From Streptomyces qinzhouensis (GTDB lineage: Bacteria > Actinomycetota > Actinomycetes > Streptomycetales > Streptomycetaceae), in contig NZ_CP042266.1 in assembly GCF_007856155.1 (NCBI RefSeq), forward strand, positions 7,998,001-8,062,000: a stretch of 64,000 bases of DNA, read 5' to 3'. The position numbers were made by a program, and so were the translations under genes. Shown here piece after piece: positions 1 through 8,328 of this stretch. The notes beneath the pieces were generated by a model that was given only the letters and a program-made list of their open reading frames with translations, was not told the origin of the DNA and did not search any database. Numbering within the stretch: the first letter of the stretch is position 1; the number at the start of each line of letters is the position of its first letter.

Positions 1-401
1 ACCCGCTCCTCCTCCTCGGCCGCTTCCCGGATCCGCCGCCGGATCTCCGGATCCCGTACCAGAACGAAGGTCCATGGCTGCTGATGGGCGCCGGACGGCG
101 CGGTCGCGGCGCAGGCGATGGCGGACCGGACGGCTTCCAGCGGTACGGGGTCGGGGGCGAACTGCCGTACCGTGCGCCGCTCGTCCATCCGGGCCCGCAG
201 CTGTGCCGCCCGGCTGAGGGACTCGTCGGCCGGTATCCGCTCGGGCCGGTACGGTACGGGCCGGTACGGGTCGCCGTGGGTGGGGATCCACGGCCGGGCG
301 GTTTCGGCGGACGCCGGGGGCGCGCCGGACGCGGGGCGCGCGGACGGCACGGACGGCACGGAAGACGCAGAGGGCATGGGGGACGCGGCAGACGCAGACA
401 T
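1..401 (-). CDS. Nitroreductase family protein (N-terminal part, cut by window edge)
   Basis: Reverse-strand translation from the ATG at 401 gives 133 residues running off the left edge. After a Ser/Ala/Pro-rich leader of about 45 residues comes the start of a nitroreductase fold: ERRTVRQFAPDPVP, then TAPSGAHQQPWTFVLVRDPE. These match the FMN-binding N-terminal segment (R-S/T-R-x-F and the APS-x-x-x-Q-P-W-x-F motif) of the BluB / iodotyrosine-deiodinase-like branch. Such enzymes use FMN and NAD(P)H to reduce nitro groups, quinones or halo-aromatics; the substrate here is unknown. The first 40 residues are low complexity, so the true start could be an internal codon. The C-terminal half lies outside the window. 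Confidence 0.8.
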   Translation of the reverse strand, partial: MSASAASPMPSASSVPSVPSARPASGAPPASAETARPWIPTHGDPYRPVPYRPERIPADESLSRAAQLRARMDERRTVRQFAPDPVPLEAVRSAIACAATAPSGAHQQPWTFVLVRDPEIRRRIREAAEEEER

Positions 402-653
402 GGCGCCGAGTCTGCCCGCTCGCCGCGCTCCCGGGGAGGGGGCGGACACGGATATCCGCTCAGCGGACGCCCGGGTCGTCTTTTGTGGATCTTGCCGGGT
501 TCGGGTGCCTCCCCGGGCTGCTGCCGGGGGTGCCCCCGGGCGCCGCGCTCCCCCTGGCCCCGGCGGCCCGGGCGGGAGTGACCCGGGCGAAGCCCGGGGG
601 AGTGCCTCCACTCGCTGATCCGGCCTGGTCCAGAAACTCCCTGGTGGACGGAG
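402..653. other. Intergenic region without a supportable gene
   Basis: This stretch lies between the divergent-upstream side of the nitroreductase and the 3' end of the TetR gene. It is very GC-rich, with several short inverted G/C runs around 510-600 that could act as a terminator for the TetR gene. The open frames crossing it have no recognisable domain and are shadows. The only AT-richer patch is near 478-490, compatible with promoter elements for the leftward nitroreductase gene, but no clear -35/-10 pair can be assigned. Confidence 0.5.
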
Positions 654-1235
654 TCATTGGCGCAGCCCGGCCAGTAGCCGGTCCAGCGCCAGCTCGGTCG
701 CGGCGAGCGCGCCGGGGTCGTCCGTGCGCGCCAGCCAGACCGCCGCCTCGTTCATCGCGCCGGACAGCAGCCGGGCCAGCGGCTCCACCGGCTGCTCCGG
801 GACGACTCCGGCGGCGACCAGGGACTCCAGGGCCTCCGCGAGATGCCGCGCGGACGACTCGTCGTCCATGTCCCGCCACTCGTCCCAGCCCAGCACGGTC
901 GGAGCGTCCAGCAGCACGATCCGGCGCACCGCGGGATCGGCGCCGGCCGCGAGGAAGGCGCGGCAGCCCGCGCGCAGTTGCTCCCAGGGGTCGGTATGCG
1001 CGTCGGCCGCCGCCGCCACCGTCTCGCCCAGTTCCCGCTGCACCTCGGCCACCACGGCCCGGAACAGGCCCGCCTTGCTGGCGAAGTGGTGGTACGCGGC
1101 GCCCTTGGTGACCCCTACCGCCTCGGCCACCTCCGCGAGCACCACATCGTGGTACCCGTCGACGGCGAACCGCCGCCGCCCTTCGGCGAGCAGTGCCCGC
1201 CGGGTCGCCGCTCGCTGTTCCGTCCGGCTCGTCAT
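654..1235 (-). CDS. TetR/AcrR family transcriptional regulator
   Basis: A 193-residue repressor of usual TetR length. Residues about 5-55 form the helix-turn-helix, with the signature VTKGAAYHHFASKAGLF; the C-terminal part is the divergent ligand-binding dimer domain. I chose the ATG at 1235 (MTSRTEQRAATRR) over the upstream ATG at 1265, because the longer start would lie inside a palindromic operator. It is divergent from a VOC protein gene, and the 130-bp gap carries two matching palindromes. The likely role is autorepression plus control of the VOC gene. The ligand is unknown. Confidence 0.9.
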   Translation of the reverse strand: MTSRTEQRAATRRALLAEGRRRFAVDGYHDVVLAEVAEAVGVTKGAAYHHFASKAGLFRAVVAEVQRELGETVAAAADAHTDPWEQLRAGCRAFLAAGADPAVRRIVLLDAPTVLGWDEWRDMDDESSARHLAEALESLVAAGVVPEQPVEPLARLLSGAMNEAAVWLARTDDPGALAATELALDRLLAGLRQ

Positions 1236-1262
1236 CGCTCTCCGACCGCCCTTCCCGTTTCG

Positions 1263-1307
1263 CATACCCAGGGTATGTTAACGTCTCATTCACATACCCC
1301 GGGTATG
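1263..1307. promoter_or_regulatory. Tandem TetR-type operators
   Basis: Two 15-nt palindromes, CATACCCAGGGTATG (1263-1277) and CATACCCCGGGTATG (1293-1307), have identical 7-bp arms and differ only in the central base. Their centres are 30 bp apart, close to three helical turns, so two dimers would bind the same DNA face. They lie between the divergent TetR and VOC genes. Sequence shows the repeats; binding by the adjacent TetR is inferred. Confidence 0.8.
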
Positions 1308-1371
1308 CGAAATGGGATCCACTCCACTCCACAGCGCTCCACGGCGCTCTTCCGTCGAAAGGCTCATGGCC

Positions 1372-1809
1372 ATGATCAGTAAGCTCAGCGGCTTCTACCC
1401 GGTGATCGGCACCCGCTCCATCACCGCGGCCCGCGACTTCTACACCGGCCGGCTCGGATTCGAGATCACCTTCGAGGCCGACTGGTACGTCAGCCTCCGC
1501 CGCCCCGACGCCCCGCACTACGAACTCGCCCTGCTCGACCCGGCGCACCCCACCGTCCCCGCAGGCCACCGCACCCCGATCACCGGCGGCCTGCTGCTGA
1601 ACTTCGAGGTCGAGGACGTCGATGCCGAGCACCGCCGCCTCGTCGGAGAGGACGGGCTGACCGAACTGCTCTCCCTGCGCACCGAGGACTTCGGTCAGCG
1701 GCACTTCATCGTCGAGGGCCCCGACGGAGTGCTGATCGACGTCATCACGGTGGTCCCCCCGACGGGCGCCTATGCGGACCAGTACACGGAGGGGCAGGTG
1801 CCCCAATAG
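1372..1809 (+). CDS. VOC (glyoxalase/bleomycin-resistance) family protein
   Basis: About 145 residues, the normal size of a single-chain VOC protein with two beta-alpha-beta-beta-beta units. The opening [20 protein letters not shown] and the closing [16 protein letters not shown] are the paired motifs of the fold, with a D-P-D-G turn before the last strand. The start at 1372 has GAAAGG 9 nt upstream; the ATG at 1366 is too close to that site. Members bind metals and act as dioxygenases, isomerases or drug-binding resistance proteins, and the sequence does not decide which. Its expression is probably controlled by the divergent TetR gene through the twin palindromes. Confidence 0.85.
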   Translation: MISKLSGFYPVIGTRSITAARDFYTGRLGFEITFEADWYVSLRRPDAPHYELALLDPAHPTVPAGHRTPITGGLLLNFEVEDVDAEHRRLVGEDGLTELLSLRTEDFGQRHFIVEGPDGVLIDVITVVPPTGAYADQYTEGQVPQ

Positions 1810-2280
1810 CACAGGACGACCACCACCCCGCGAAGGCGGCGGCCGTGTCGGGCCGTCACTCCACCGGCCGTGTGCGGCGTGCGCGGTGGCCGCGGCCCGG
1901 CGCGAACGCCCACCGGCTGCCGCTGTCGGTCCCGTCCCGCGGGGCGGGACCGAACCAGGGAAGCCCTGCGTACCGGCCAGAAGGGCCCGCGAACCGCCGC
2001 CTGGACGGCCGGGGTCAACCGCCGTCGCCGGAGCCGCGCGACGCGCTGCCGCGAGCCCGCCCGCCCGCGCGTGCGCACCGGCGGCCGACCCCGCCGGACG
2101 TACCCGAAGGAGCGCAGCCGCTACGACCCGGCAACCACGTCCGGGGGACCCCCGCACCCCTCCGCGCGCCGTCGTGCTCCGGCCGGGCCCAAGCCCGACA
2201 GGGCGCCGTACGGAGCGCGGTGCCCCGCCCGGAGCTGTTCCGCGTCTCATGAAAGATCAGCAGGCGTTAACGTGTTCCTT
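1810..2280. other. Gene-free GC-rich stretch
   Basis: The overlapping open frames here are Arg/Pro/Gly/Ala-rich, unsupported by ribosome-binding sites and without recognisable domains. I see no gene. Base composition drops only near 2250-2310, where the putative promoter and operator of the small truncated gene lie. Confidence 0.5.
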
Positions 2281-2288
2281 GACCTTTC

Positions 2289-2307
2289 GTTGACCTAGTT
2301 GGTCAAC
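2289..2307. promoter_or_regulatory. Palindromic operator candidate
   Basis: GTTGACC-TAGTT-GGTCAAC has 7-bp perfect arms around a 5-nt spacer, in a locally AT-rich patch about 55 bp upstream of a GTG start with a good ribosome-binding site. The left arm contains TTGACC, a plausible -35. It looks like a repressor site for the gene later cut by the MITE at 2431. No matching regulator gene is obvious nearby. Confidence 0.55.
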
Positions 2308-2359
2308 CTTTGACGTGTGCGTAAGCCAAACCCAACGAGTCCCGGAGGGAGACGCCACC

Positions 2360-2440
2360 GTGCCGAACGTGACACCGCGGACCCTGATACCACTGCTCGC
2401 AGCCGTACTGATCGCCCTGCCGGCCCTAGGGCGTGTCTGA
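2360..2440 (+). pseudogene. Signal-peptide ORF truncated by a MITE-like element
   Basis: A GTG start preceded by GGAGGGAG opens a 26-residue frame, MPNVTPRTLIPLLAAVLIAL followed by PALGRV. This reads as a classical Sec signal peptide or lipoprotein N-terminus. It ends at a TGA contributed by the terminal GTGTCTGAC of the repeat element starting at 2431. No convincing continuation of a secreted protein is found after the element. The most economical reading is a small exported protein gene inactivated by the insertion, though a genuine short peptide cannot be excluded. Confidence 0.5.
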
Positions 2441-2653
2441 CAAATAGCGTCGTCCGCCCGGAGGGCGGGGCCTGCGGCTCCCCCAGCCTTGCGGCTGGGA
2501 GGTGCCCCCAGTGCCTGCAATCGCAAGGCGGTGGGGGTCCCCCCGGCGAAGCCAGGGGCGGTTTCCCTCGTACCGGACGTACTCGGGAAATCCCGACAAC
2601 GCAGCGAGTGTGCGTGCCGGGCGTCGCGGGCCGGACGGGATTTTGACGACACG
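2431..2653 (+). mobile_element. MITE-like repeat element, copy 1
   Basis: About 223 bp bounded by CGTGTCTGACAAAT on the left and a degenerate inverted partner, ATTTTGACGACACG, on the right. The interior has GC-rich hairpins (CCGCCCGGAGGGCGGGGCC), a TTTCCCTCGTACCGGACGTA segment and a GGGAAATCCCGACAACG segment. All of these recur in reverse orientation at 46785-46985. No transposase is encoded. Terminal inverted repeats, small size, two copies and insertion beside a coding start fit a non-autonomous MITE. Target-site duplication is unclear. Confidence 0.7.
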
Positions 2654-3034
2654 GCCCAGGCCTCCCGGCGGCCTCTGCGGCCCCGCACACGCTCAGCCTC
2701 GGAATCATCTCCGCCGCGGAGCCCGGCACGGAACCCCGCGGCCGGGCCGGTGAACCCACCGCCGACCCGATCGGACCCCTGGACACCCGGGACCCGCGCC
2801 GCCCCGGCGAGACCGCGCCACGAATGCTCCACGCCCCCGCCGTCACACGGGCGCCCGGAGTATTACCGCGCGCGTCGCGCCGGCCGGACACTCCGGGCGG
2901 CAGCCGAGAACCCCGGCCGCCCCCACCCCGGACGCACTCCAGGCCTTCCGCTGCTGAGAGCAGAGTTCCGCCCCCACGCTCTGTTTCATCAGCCCGACGC
3001 GCCCCCCACAGCGCGCCAGGAGGATTCACCGCCC

Positions 3035-3172
3035 ATGCACACCCTCATCGCCGACGGCCGGGCCTCCGGCCGCAACCCCGAGCACCTCGTTCCCCGTGCC
3101 CCGGCCGCCGGAGTGCGCCCCGGCGCCACCCGGGCGCACCGCGCGGACACCGACGCCGCCACGGTCCGGTGA
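3035..3172 (+). CDS. Small ORF coupled to SulP; possible carbonic anhydrase remnant
   Basis: A 45-residue frame with a strong site (AGGAGG, 9 nt before the ATG), beginning MHTLIADGRASGRNPEHLV. In many actinobacteria the gene before this type of SulP transporter is a beta-carbonic anhydrase that opens with a similar M-x-x-L-I-x-x-x-R-x-x-x-x-x-P-E segment. Here nothing after about residue 19 resembles that enzyme, and the zinc-binding C-x-D-x-R motif is absent. Its TGA overlaps the GTG of SulP (GTGA at 3169-3172), so it may survive as a translated leader. The remnant interpretation is inference. Confidence 0.5.
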   Translation: MHTLIADGRASGRNPEHLVPRAPAAGVRPGATRAHRADTDAATVR

Positions 3173-4641
3173 GCGCCACCGTGCCCAGGACGTCCTTCCC
3201 CGATCTGCGGCGGGACTTCGCCGCCTCCCTCGTCGTCTTCCTCGTCGCCCTGCCCCTGTGCGTGGGCGTGGCCGTCGCCTCCGGCGTCCCCGCCGAACTC
3301 GGCCTGGTCACCGGCATCGTCGGCGGACTCGTCACCGGCATGATGCGCGGCAGCAGCCTCCAGGTCTCCGGACCGGCCGCCGGACTGACCGTCCTGGTCC
3401 TCGAAGCCGTCACCGCCTTCGGACTGTCCGTCCTCGGCGCGATCGTCCTCGCTGCCGGACTCCTCCAGATCCTCCTCGGACTGCTGCGGCTCGGCCGCTG
3501 CTTCCGGGCCGTCTCGGTCTCCGTCGTCGAAGGCATGCTGGCGGGCATCGGCCTCGTTCTCATCGCCGGACAGCTCTACGCGATGGCGGGCCTGGACGCC
3601 CCCGCGGCCGGCCTCGACAAGATCGCCGGACTGCCGGGAGCCCTGCTGCGCGCGGCCGGGAACACCGAGGCACTGCTGTCGGTCGCCCTCGGCGCCGGGA
3701 CCATCGCCGTTCTCGTCCTCTGGCGCCGGCTGCCCGGCCGGGCCCGGGCGGTTCCCGCGCCGCTCGCCGCCGTAGGCCTGGCGACCCTGACCGTCCTGCT
3801 CGCCGGACTGCCCGTCGCCACCGTCGAGGTCCGGGGACTGCTGGACTCCGTCCGGCCCCCGTCCGCCGAGGCCTTCGGCGAACTCGCGTCCCTCGCCGCG
3901 ATCGGCACCGTCCTCGCCTTCACCCTGATCGCCTCCGCCGAATCACTGTTCGGCGCGGCGGCCGTCGACCGTCTCCACGACGGGCCGCGCACCGACTACG
4001 ACAAGGAACTCGTCGCCCAGGGAACCGGCAACGCGGTCTGCGGCGTGCTCGGCGCCCTCCCCATGACGGCCGTCATCGTCCGCAGCGCCGCCAATGTCCA
4101 GGCCGGCGCCCGCACCAAGGCGGCCCGGGTGCTGCACGGGGTCTGGCTGCTCCTGTTCGCCGCCCTGTTCCCGTCCGTCCTGGCCTACATCCCCGTGCCC
4201 GCACTCGCCGCCGTCCTGGTCCACGCGGGTGGGAAACTCGTCCCCGCCGCGGAACTCGCCCATCTCTGGCGCCGCCAGCGCGGAGAGGCGTTCGTCCTCG
4301 GCGTCACCGCCCTCGCGATCGTCACGATCGGCATGTTCGAAGGGGTCGTCGCCGGCCTCGCCCTGGCCGTGGCGAAGACCGCCTGGGAGGCCTCTCACCT
4401 CCGGCTCGACATCGTCGACCACGGCACAGGACCGATCCGGGTCCGGCTCATCGGCAACGCCACCTTCCTGCGCCTGCCGAACCTCCTCGACAGCCTCGAA
4501 GCGCTGCCGCCCGAACGCCCCGTCGCCATGGATCTCACCGAGGTCCACCACCTCGACCACGCCTGCCGCACGGCACTCGACACCTGGTCCGAACGGCACC
4601 GCGGCACCGTCACCGGCCATACGAAGGCCCTCTCGAAGTGA
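3169..4641 (+). CDS. SulP family inorganic anion transporter with STAS domain
   Basis: 490 residues from the GTG at 3169, which overlaps the upstream stop. The frame is open further upstream but without coding character. Residues about 10-390 hold 10-14 hydrophobic segments with typical SulP stretches (LPLCVGVAVASGVPAELGLV; GSSLQVSGPAAGLTVLV). The last about 90 residues are a STAS domain (RVRLIGNATFLRLPNLL; MDLTEVHHLDHACRTALDTW). The family moves sulfate, bicarbonate or other small anions across the inner membrane. Coupling to a carbonic-anhydrase-like leader would favour bicarbonate, but that is inference. Confidence 0.88.
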   Translation: MSATVPRTSFPDLRRDFAASLVVFLVALPLCVGVAVASGVPAELGLVTGIVGGLVTGMMRGSSLQVSGPAAGLTVLVLEAVTAFGLSVLGAIVLAAGLLQILLGLLRLGRCFRAVSVSVVEGMLAGIGLVLIAGQLYAMAGLDAPAAGLDKIAGLPGALLRAAGNTEALLSVALGAGTIAVLVLWRRLPGRARAVPAPLAAVGLATLTVLLAGLPVATVEVRGLLDSVRPPSAEAFGELASLAAIGTVLAFTLIASAESLFGAAAVDRLHDGPRTDYDKELVAQGTGNAVCGVLGALPMTAVIVRSAANVQAGARTKAARVLHGVWLLLFAALFPSVLAYIPVPALAAVLVHAGGKLVPAAELAHLWRRQRGEAFVLGVTALAIVTIGMFEGVVAGLALAVAKTAWEASHLRLDIVDHGTGPIRVRLIGNATFLRLPNLLDSLEALPPERPVAMDLTEVHHLDHACRTALDTWSERHRGTVTGHTKALSK

Positions 4642-4649
4642 CCGCCACC

Positions 4650-4677
4650 GGTACGGCGCGACCGGACGCGCCGTACC
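4650..4677 (+). terminator. Hairpin terminator after SulP
   Basis: Perfect 11-bp arms, GGTACGGCGCG and CGCGCCGTACC, flank a 6-nt loop 8 bp after the SulP stop codon. There is no T-tract, as is usual for high-GC actinobacteria. Confidence 0.7.
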
Positions 4678-4860
4678 GGCCTCCGGCTCCCCGTACGGCC
4701 GGGGCCGCCGGGGCAAACTCGTAGAGCCCGCTCCCGCGACGCGGCCCCGCGCACTCCCGCGCACCGCCCGCCCCTCCGTGCGGTACGGCACGCCCGCGCC
4801 GTACCCCTGCCACCCCGCCGTACCGCGTAACCGGCAGCCTCCGCCCGGCGTTGGCCCGGC

Positions 4861-6246
4861 ATGCGCACCCGTCGTCCTCCGTCGCCCGGGACCGCCCGCG
4901 ACGGAGCCCCGTCCATGCTCCGGCTCGCCTTCGCCACCCTCGCCGGAACCGCCATCGAGTTCTACGACTTCTTCGTCTACGGAACCGCCGCCGCGCTCGT
5001 TCTCGGCCCGCTCTTCTTTCCCTCCTTCTCTCCGCTCGCCGGCACCCTCGCCGCCTTCGCCACCTTCGGCGCCGGTTTCATCGCCCGGCCCATCGGCTCC
5101 CTGCTCTTCGGCCATGTCGGGGACCGCATGGGACGCCGGCCCGTGCTGTTCATCTCCCTGCTCACCACCGGGGTCGCCACCGTCCTGGTCGGCTGTCTGC
5201 CCACGTACGACAGCATCGGCGCCACCGCCCCCGTCCTTCTGGTGGCCCTGCGCTTCGTCCAGGGCATCGGACTCGGCGGCGAATGGGGCGGCGCCGTCCT
5301 GCTGACCGCCGAACACGCCCCCGCCGACCGGCGGGCCCTGTGGGGGGCCTTCCCCCAGATGGGTCCCCCGCTGGGCTTTCTGCTCGCCAACGGGCTGACC
5401 CTGACGCTCTCCACGACCCTCTCCGACGCCCAGTTCCTCGCCTGGGGCTGGCGGGTGCCGTTCTGGGCGGCCGGAATCCTCGCGGCGGGCGGACTCCTGC
5501 TCCGCGCTTCCCTCGCCGAAACCCCTGACTTCCACGAACTCCGGCGCACCGGCCGCCAGGCGGAGGCTCCCGCCGTGGAGGTCGTACGCCGTCACTGGCG
5601 CACCCTGCTGCTGACCGCCGGCGCCCTGTCCTGCGGCTACGCCGTCTTCTACACCGTCACGACCTGGGGCCTCACCTACGGCACGGAGGCGGCGGGCATC
5701 AGCCGTACGACGATGCTGGCCCTGGTCATGGGGGCGGTCGCCGTCATGGGCACGGTCACCCCGTTCGCCGCCGTCCTCGCCGACCGCGTCGGCCGCCGCC
5801 CGATGTGCCTGGCCGGCAGCATCCTGTCCGCGCTGTGGACGTTCCCGTTCGCCGCCCTGCTGGGCACCGGCGAACCCGCCCTGGTCTTCCTGGCCTTCGT
5901 CGTCGCCCTGCTCGCCTTCGTCTCGGTGTTCGCCGTGACCGCCGCCTATCTGCCCGAGTTGTACGAGCCACGGGTGCGCTGCACGGGCGCCGCCGTCGGC
6001 TACAACCTGGCCGGAGTGCTCGGCGGAGCCGTCACCCCGCTCGTGACGACCGCCCTCACCGAGGACGGCGGCCCGCCGTGGGGCGTGGCGGCCTGGCTCA
6101 CCGGGATCGCGCTGCTCAGCCTCTGCTGCTTCGCGGCCCTCCCCGAGACGCGCCCGGCCGCACCCCCCACCGCGGACACCAAGCCCGCCGTACCCGGCCA
6201 GCCGGGCGCGGGCGACCGCCCGGGAGACCGGCGCACCCCTGCCTGA
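4861..6246 (+). CDS. MFS transporter, metabolite:H+ symporter (MHS) type
   Basis: 461 residues with about 12 transmembrane segments. Motifs typical of the MHS branch (ShiA/KgtP/ProP relatives) are visible: GTAIEFYDFFVYGTAAAL in TM1, GHVGDRMGRRPVL in loop 2-3, RFVQGIGLGGEWGGAVLL in TM4, and a second DRVGRRPMCL repeat. These permeases import small organic acids, betaines or shikimate with protons; the substrate is not predictable. The C-terminal 35 residues are a Pro/Ala-rich cytoplasmic tail. An internal ATG at 4915 (MLRLAFAT), just before TM1, is a plausible alternative start. Confidence 0.85.
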   Translation: MRTRRPPSPGTARDGAPSMLRLAFATLAGTAIEFYDFFVYGTAAALVLGPLFFPSFSPLAGTLAAFATFGAGFIARPIGSLLFGHVGDRMGRRPVLFISLLTTGVATVLVGCLPTYDSIGATAPVLLVALRFVQGIGLGGEWGGAVLLTAEHAPADRRALWGAFPQMGPPLGFLLANGLTLTLSTTLSDAQFLAWGWRVPFWAAGILAAGGLLLRASLAETPDFHELRRTGRQAEAPAVEVVRRHWRTLLLTAGALSCGYAVFYTVTTWGLTYGTEAAGISRTTMLALVMGAVAVMGTVTPFAAVLADRVGRRPMCLAGSILSALWTFPFAALLGTGEPALVFLAFVVALLAFVSVFAVTAAYLPELYEPRVRCTGAAVGYNLAGVLGGAVTPLVTTALTEDGGPPWGVAAWLTGIALLSLCCFAALPETRPAAPPTADTKPAVPGQPGAGDRPGDRRTPA

Positions 6247-6276
6247 GCCCGGGAACCGGACCGGTGTGCTTTCCGT

Positions 6277-6843
6277 TCACGGGGACGGACTCCACCCGGA
6301 GTTATGCCAGCCACTGTCCTGGAACCGCTGCGGAACCTCTCCGCACGGCGCGGAGGCCCGCACCAGCATGTTCCCCGTGGCCTGATACCACATGACGTCC
6401 ACCTGCTCGCCCGACCCGGGAGCCCGGAAGCGGAACCCCATGTCTCCGAAGATCCCGTCAGCGGCCGTCCAGCCCCGCCGCTCCAGCCGCTCCCGGATCC
6501 GCTCCTGCGCCGCGCGTGCGACGGCGATATCGAGCCCGGGCGCGGACCAGTCCAGCCGGAGCTGCCACACGTCCGGCCGGCGGCTGTCGTCAAGATGGGC
6601 GATACCGCGCAGCCCCCGGTACTGGCATCCGCTCTTCCGCACTCCGGCCGACTCCACCCGAGGCCTCCCGGGCAGCGCCGCCTCGTCGTACAACGTCTGG
6701 GCCCGCTGCTCCAGCCTGTCCGCGACCCGGTCCGGATCCGAGGAGGGATACGGTTCGCCGTTCCACAGCCGTACCCCCAGTACCCCCGCTCCGACGACCA
6801 CCAGGGCGACCACCGCCCACAGAATCCGGCCCCGGGTCAGCAT
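6277..6843 (-). CDS. Membrane-anchored hypothetical protein
   Basis: About 188 residues from the ATG at 6843 (MLTRGRILWAVVALVVVGAG): a single N-terminal transmembrane anchor followed by an extracytoplasmic region of about 160 residues. A GTG at 6891 would add 16 residues of little coding character. Two cysteines (in KSGCQYRG and SAPCGEV) could form a disulfide. I recognise no family. The gene is convergent with the MFS transporter, leaving only 30 bp between them. Confidence 0.7.
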   Translation of the reverse strand: MLTRGRILWAVVALVVVGAGVLGVRLWNGEPYPSSDPDRVADRLEQRAQTLYDEAALPGRPRVESAGVRKSGCQYRGLRGIAHLDDSRRPDVWQLRLDWSAPGLDIAVARAAQERIRERLERRGWTAADGIFGDMGFRFRAPGSGEQVDVMWYQATGNMLVRASAPCGEVPQRFQDSGWHNSGWSPSP

Positions 6844-7003
6844 CCGCCACCCCGGCCGGACAGAGCACCCGGACCCGCGGGCCCGTACCACCGTCGCATC
6901 GCGTTCATGCGGCGCAGCGTAGAAGCCCCGCCCCCGCGGCCGCGTGGGCGGTCCTACTCAACCGCCCCTGAGTACCGGCCCCGAGTCACCACCCGACCCG
7001 CAC

Positions 7004-7041
7004 GGACGCCGCCCCGGGACCGAAGTCCCGGGGCGGCGTCC
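7004..7041. terminator. Strong bidirectional-type hairpin terminator
   Basis: Two perfectly complementary 17-bp arms (7004-7020 and 7025-7041) close a CGAA tetraloop. It sits 12 bp beyond the stop of the leftward SnoaL-like gene, so it most likely ends that transcript. Confidence 0.85.
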
Positions 7042-7052
7042 GCCCGCGGCCG

Positions 7053-8087
7053 TCACCCGGCGGGACGGCACTCCGGCAGGTGCGGGAAGAGCAGCCGCCG
7101 CAGATTGTTGATCTCGCACTCGTCGGCGACCAGGTCCAGGGTCTCGAACGCGAGGTCCCAGGCGATATCGCCCCGGGCGTCACGGGTGAACCGCTCGGTG
7201 ATGCCGTACGTGATCGTCCGCTTCGTGCCGCCCTCCTTCGACAGCTCGGCGTGACCCACCCACTCCCGGTAGGTCACCGGACCCTGGCGTACGGTCCTGC
7301 CCGGCTCCAGCCGCAGGTCGTGCACCCGGGTGAAGAAGTGCTCCAGATACGCCCGCATCTCCCGCTTCCTCGTCAGCCCCTGCGCACCCAGCCCGGGCCC
7401 GGTGAGCTTCACGACATCGTCCACGCCGGCCACCAGCGCGGCGGAGTCACGGGTGTTCCAGGCGGTGAGCCGGTTCCGGGTCCGCGGCTCGGCCGGAAGG
7501 ACCGCCGGAACGGTCGCGAACAGGTTCGGCAGGGCGGGGTTCAGCGACCGGAACAGCTCCGTCTGGTCCCAGAACCGGCGCCCCTGCTCCACCCTCGTTC
7601 CGTCGAGCACCAGCCGGTGCGTGGTGATGTAGTCGAAGGCGGGACCCGGCGCATTCGGGTTGGTCCCGATGTTCCCGAAGTTGCGGGCCTTCACGAAGAC
7701 GACCCGCCCGTCGGCCGAGGGCACCGCGGAGACCGGCTGGAAGTGGTAGTCCACCGCCTTGAGGAGGCTGTCCATCTGCGCCTCGATCGCGATCTTGTTG
7801 ATCGGGGCCGGCAGCCCCGAGTCCATCAGCGTGCCGGTGTCCGTGAAGAGCTTCATGTACTTCGGGACGTCCGGGGCGGCGCCCCACTCGCAGTAGGCCT
7901 TCATGAACGTGGCCGCGTCGGCGGGCAGCGAGGACTGGCCGGCCACCACGGACGTGCAGTACGCGGAGGACACGGGCGCCGGGGCGGTGGTGGTGGCGCC
8001 GGCCGTACCCGAGCCGAGGGGGACGAGAGCGGCCGCGACGGCGAGGACGACGGAGGAGCGGATGCGGCTGGTACGGCGGCGTGACAT
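7053..8087 (-). CDS. Secreted protein with tandem NTF2/SnoaL-like domains
   Basis: 344 residues from the ATG at 8087 (GGGAG upstream). The N-terminus MSRRRTSRIRSSVVLAVAAA followed by ALVPLGSGTAGA is an export signal, with cleavage expected after about residue 31. Two NTF2-like units follow, roughly residues 45-170 (ADAATFMKAYCEWGAAPDVP) and 190-335 (NRLTAWNTRDSAALVAGVDD; TRKREMRAYLEHFF). SnoaL-like folds bind hydrophobic ligands or catalyse aldol-type cyclisations; an exported double-domain version points to a binding or detoxifying role. No catalytic residue is certain. The longer open frame upstream crosses palindromic promoter DNA and is not coding. Confidence 0.75.
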   Translation of the reverse strand: MSRRRTSRIRSSVVLAVAAALVPLGSGTAGATTTAPAPVSSAYCTSVVAGQSSLPADAATFMKAYCEWGAAPDVPKYMKLFTDTGTLMDSGLPAPINKIAIEAQMDSLLKAVDYHFQPVSAVPSADGRVVFVKARNFGNIGTNPNAPGPAFDYITTHRLVLDGTRVEQGRRFWDQTELFRSLNPALPNLFATVPAVLPAEPRTRNRLTAWNTRDSAALVAGVDDVVKLTGPGLGAQGLTRKREMRAYLEHFFTRVHDLRLEPGRTVRQGPVTYREWVGHAELSKEGGTKRTITYGITERFTRDARGDIAWDLAFETLDLVADECEINNLRRLLFPHLPECRPAG

Positions 8088-8154
8088 GGGTACTCCCGGT
8101 GTGCGGAGGGGCTGTGGAGCCGATGGAACCGAGGCCGGTACCCGGTGTCCCCGG

Positions 8155-8208
8155 CTGTGATCACAGTCTGTCCGCACCCCTCCGGACGCGCGATTACCTC
8201 CCAGGTAA
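8155..8208. promoter_or_regulatory. Two palindromes upstream of the secreted SnoaL-like gene
   Basis: CTGTGATCACAG (8155-8166) is a perfect 12-bp palindrome with a compressed TGTGA/TCACA core. TTACCTCCCAGGTAA (8194-8208) has 6-bp arms and a 3-nt spacer. Both lie 68-121 bp upstream of the leftward start at 8087, where operators would be expected. The cognate regulators are unknown. Confidence 0.6.
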
Positions 8209-8328
8209 GCAATCCCGGCCGGGTGGAACTCCCCGGCGGTCACGGACGTTTCCCGAGTGACGTGTCCTGGACGCGTCACCGACAGACGAACGACCGACGA
8301 ACGACAGTCAAACCGAGGTGGCATTTCA

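Noticed and set aside
8155..8166. CRP/cAMP receptor binding site
   Set aside because: The TGTGA/TCACA halves have no central 6-bp spacer as in CRP sites; kept only as a generic palindrome.
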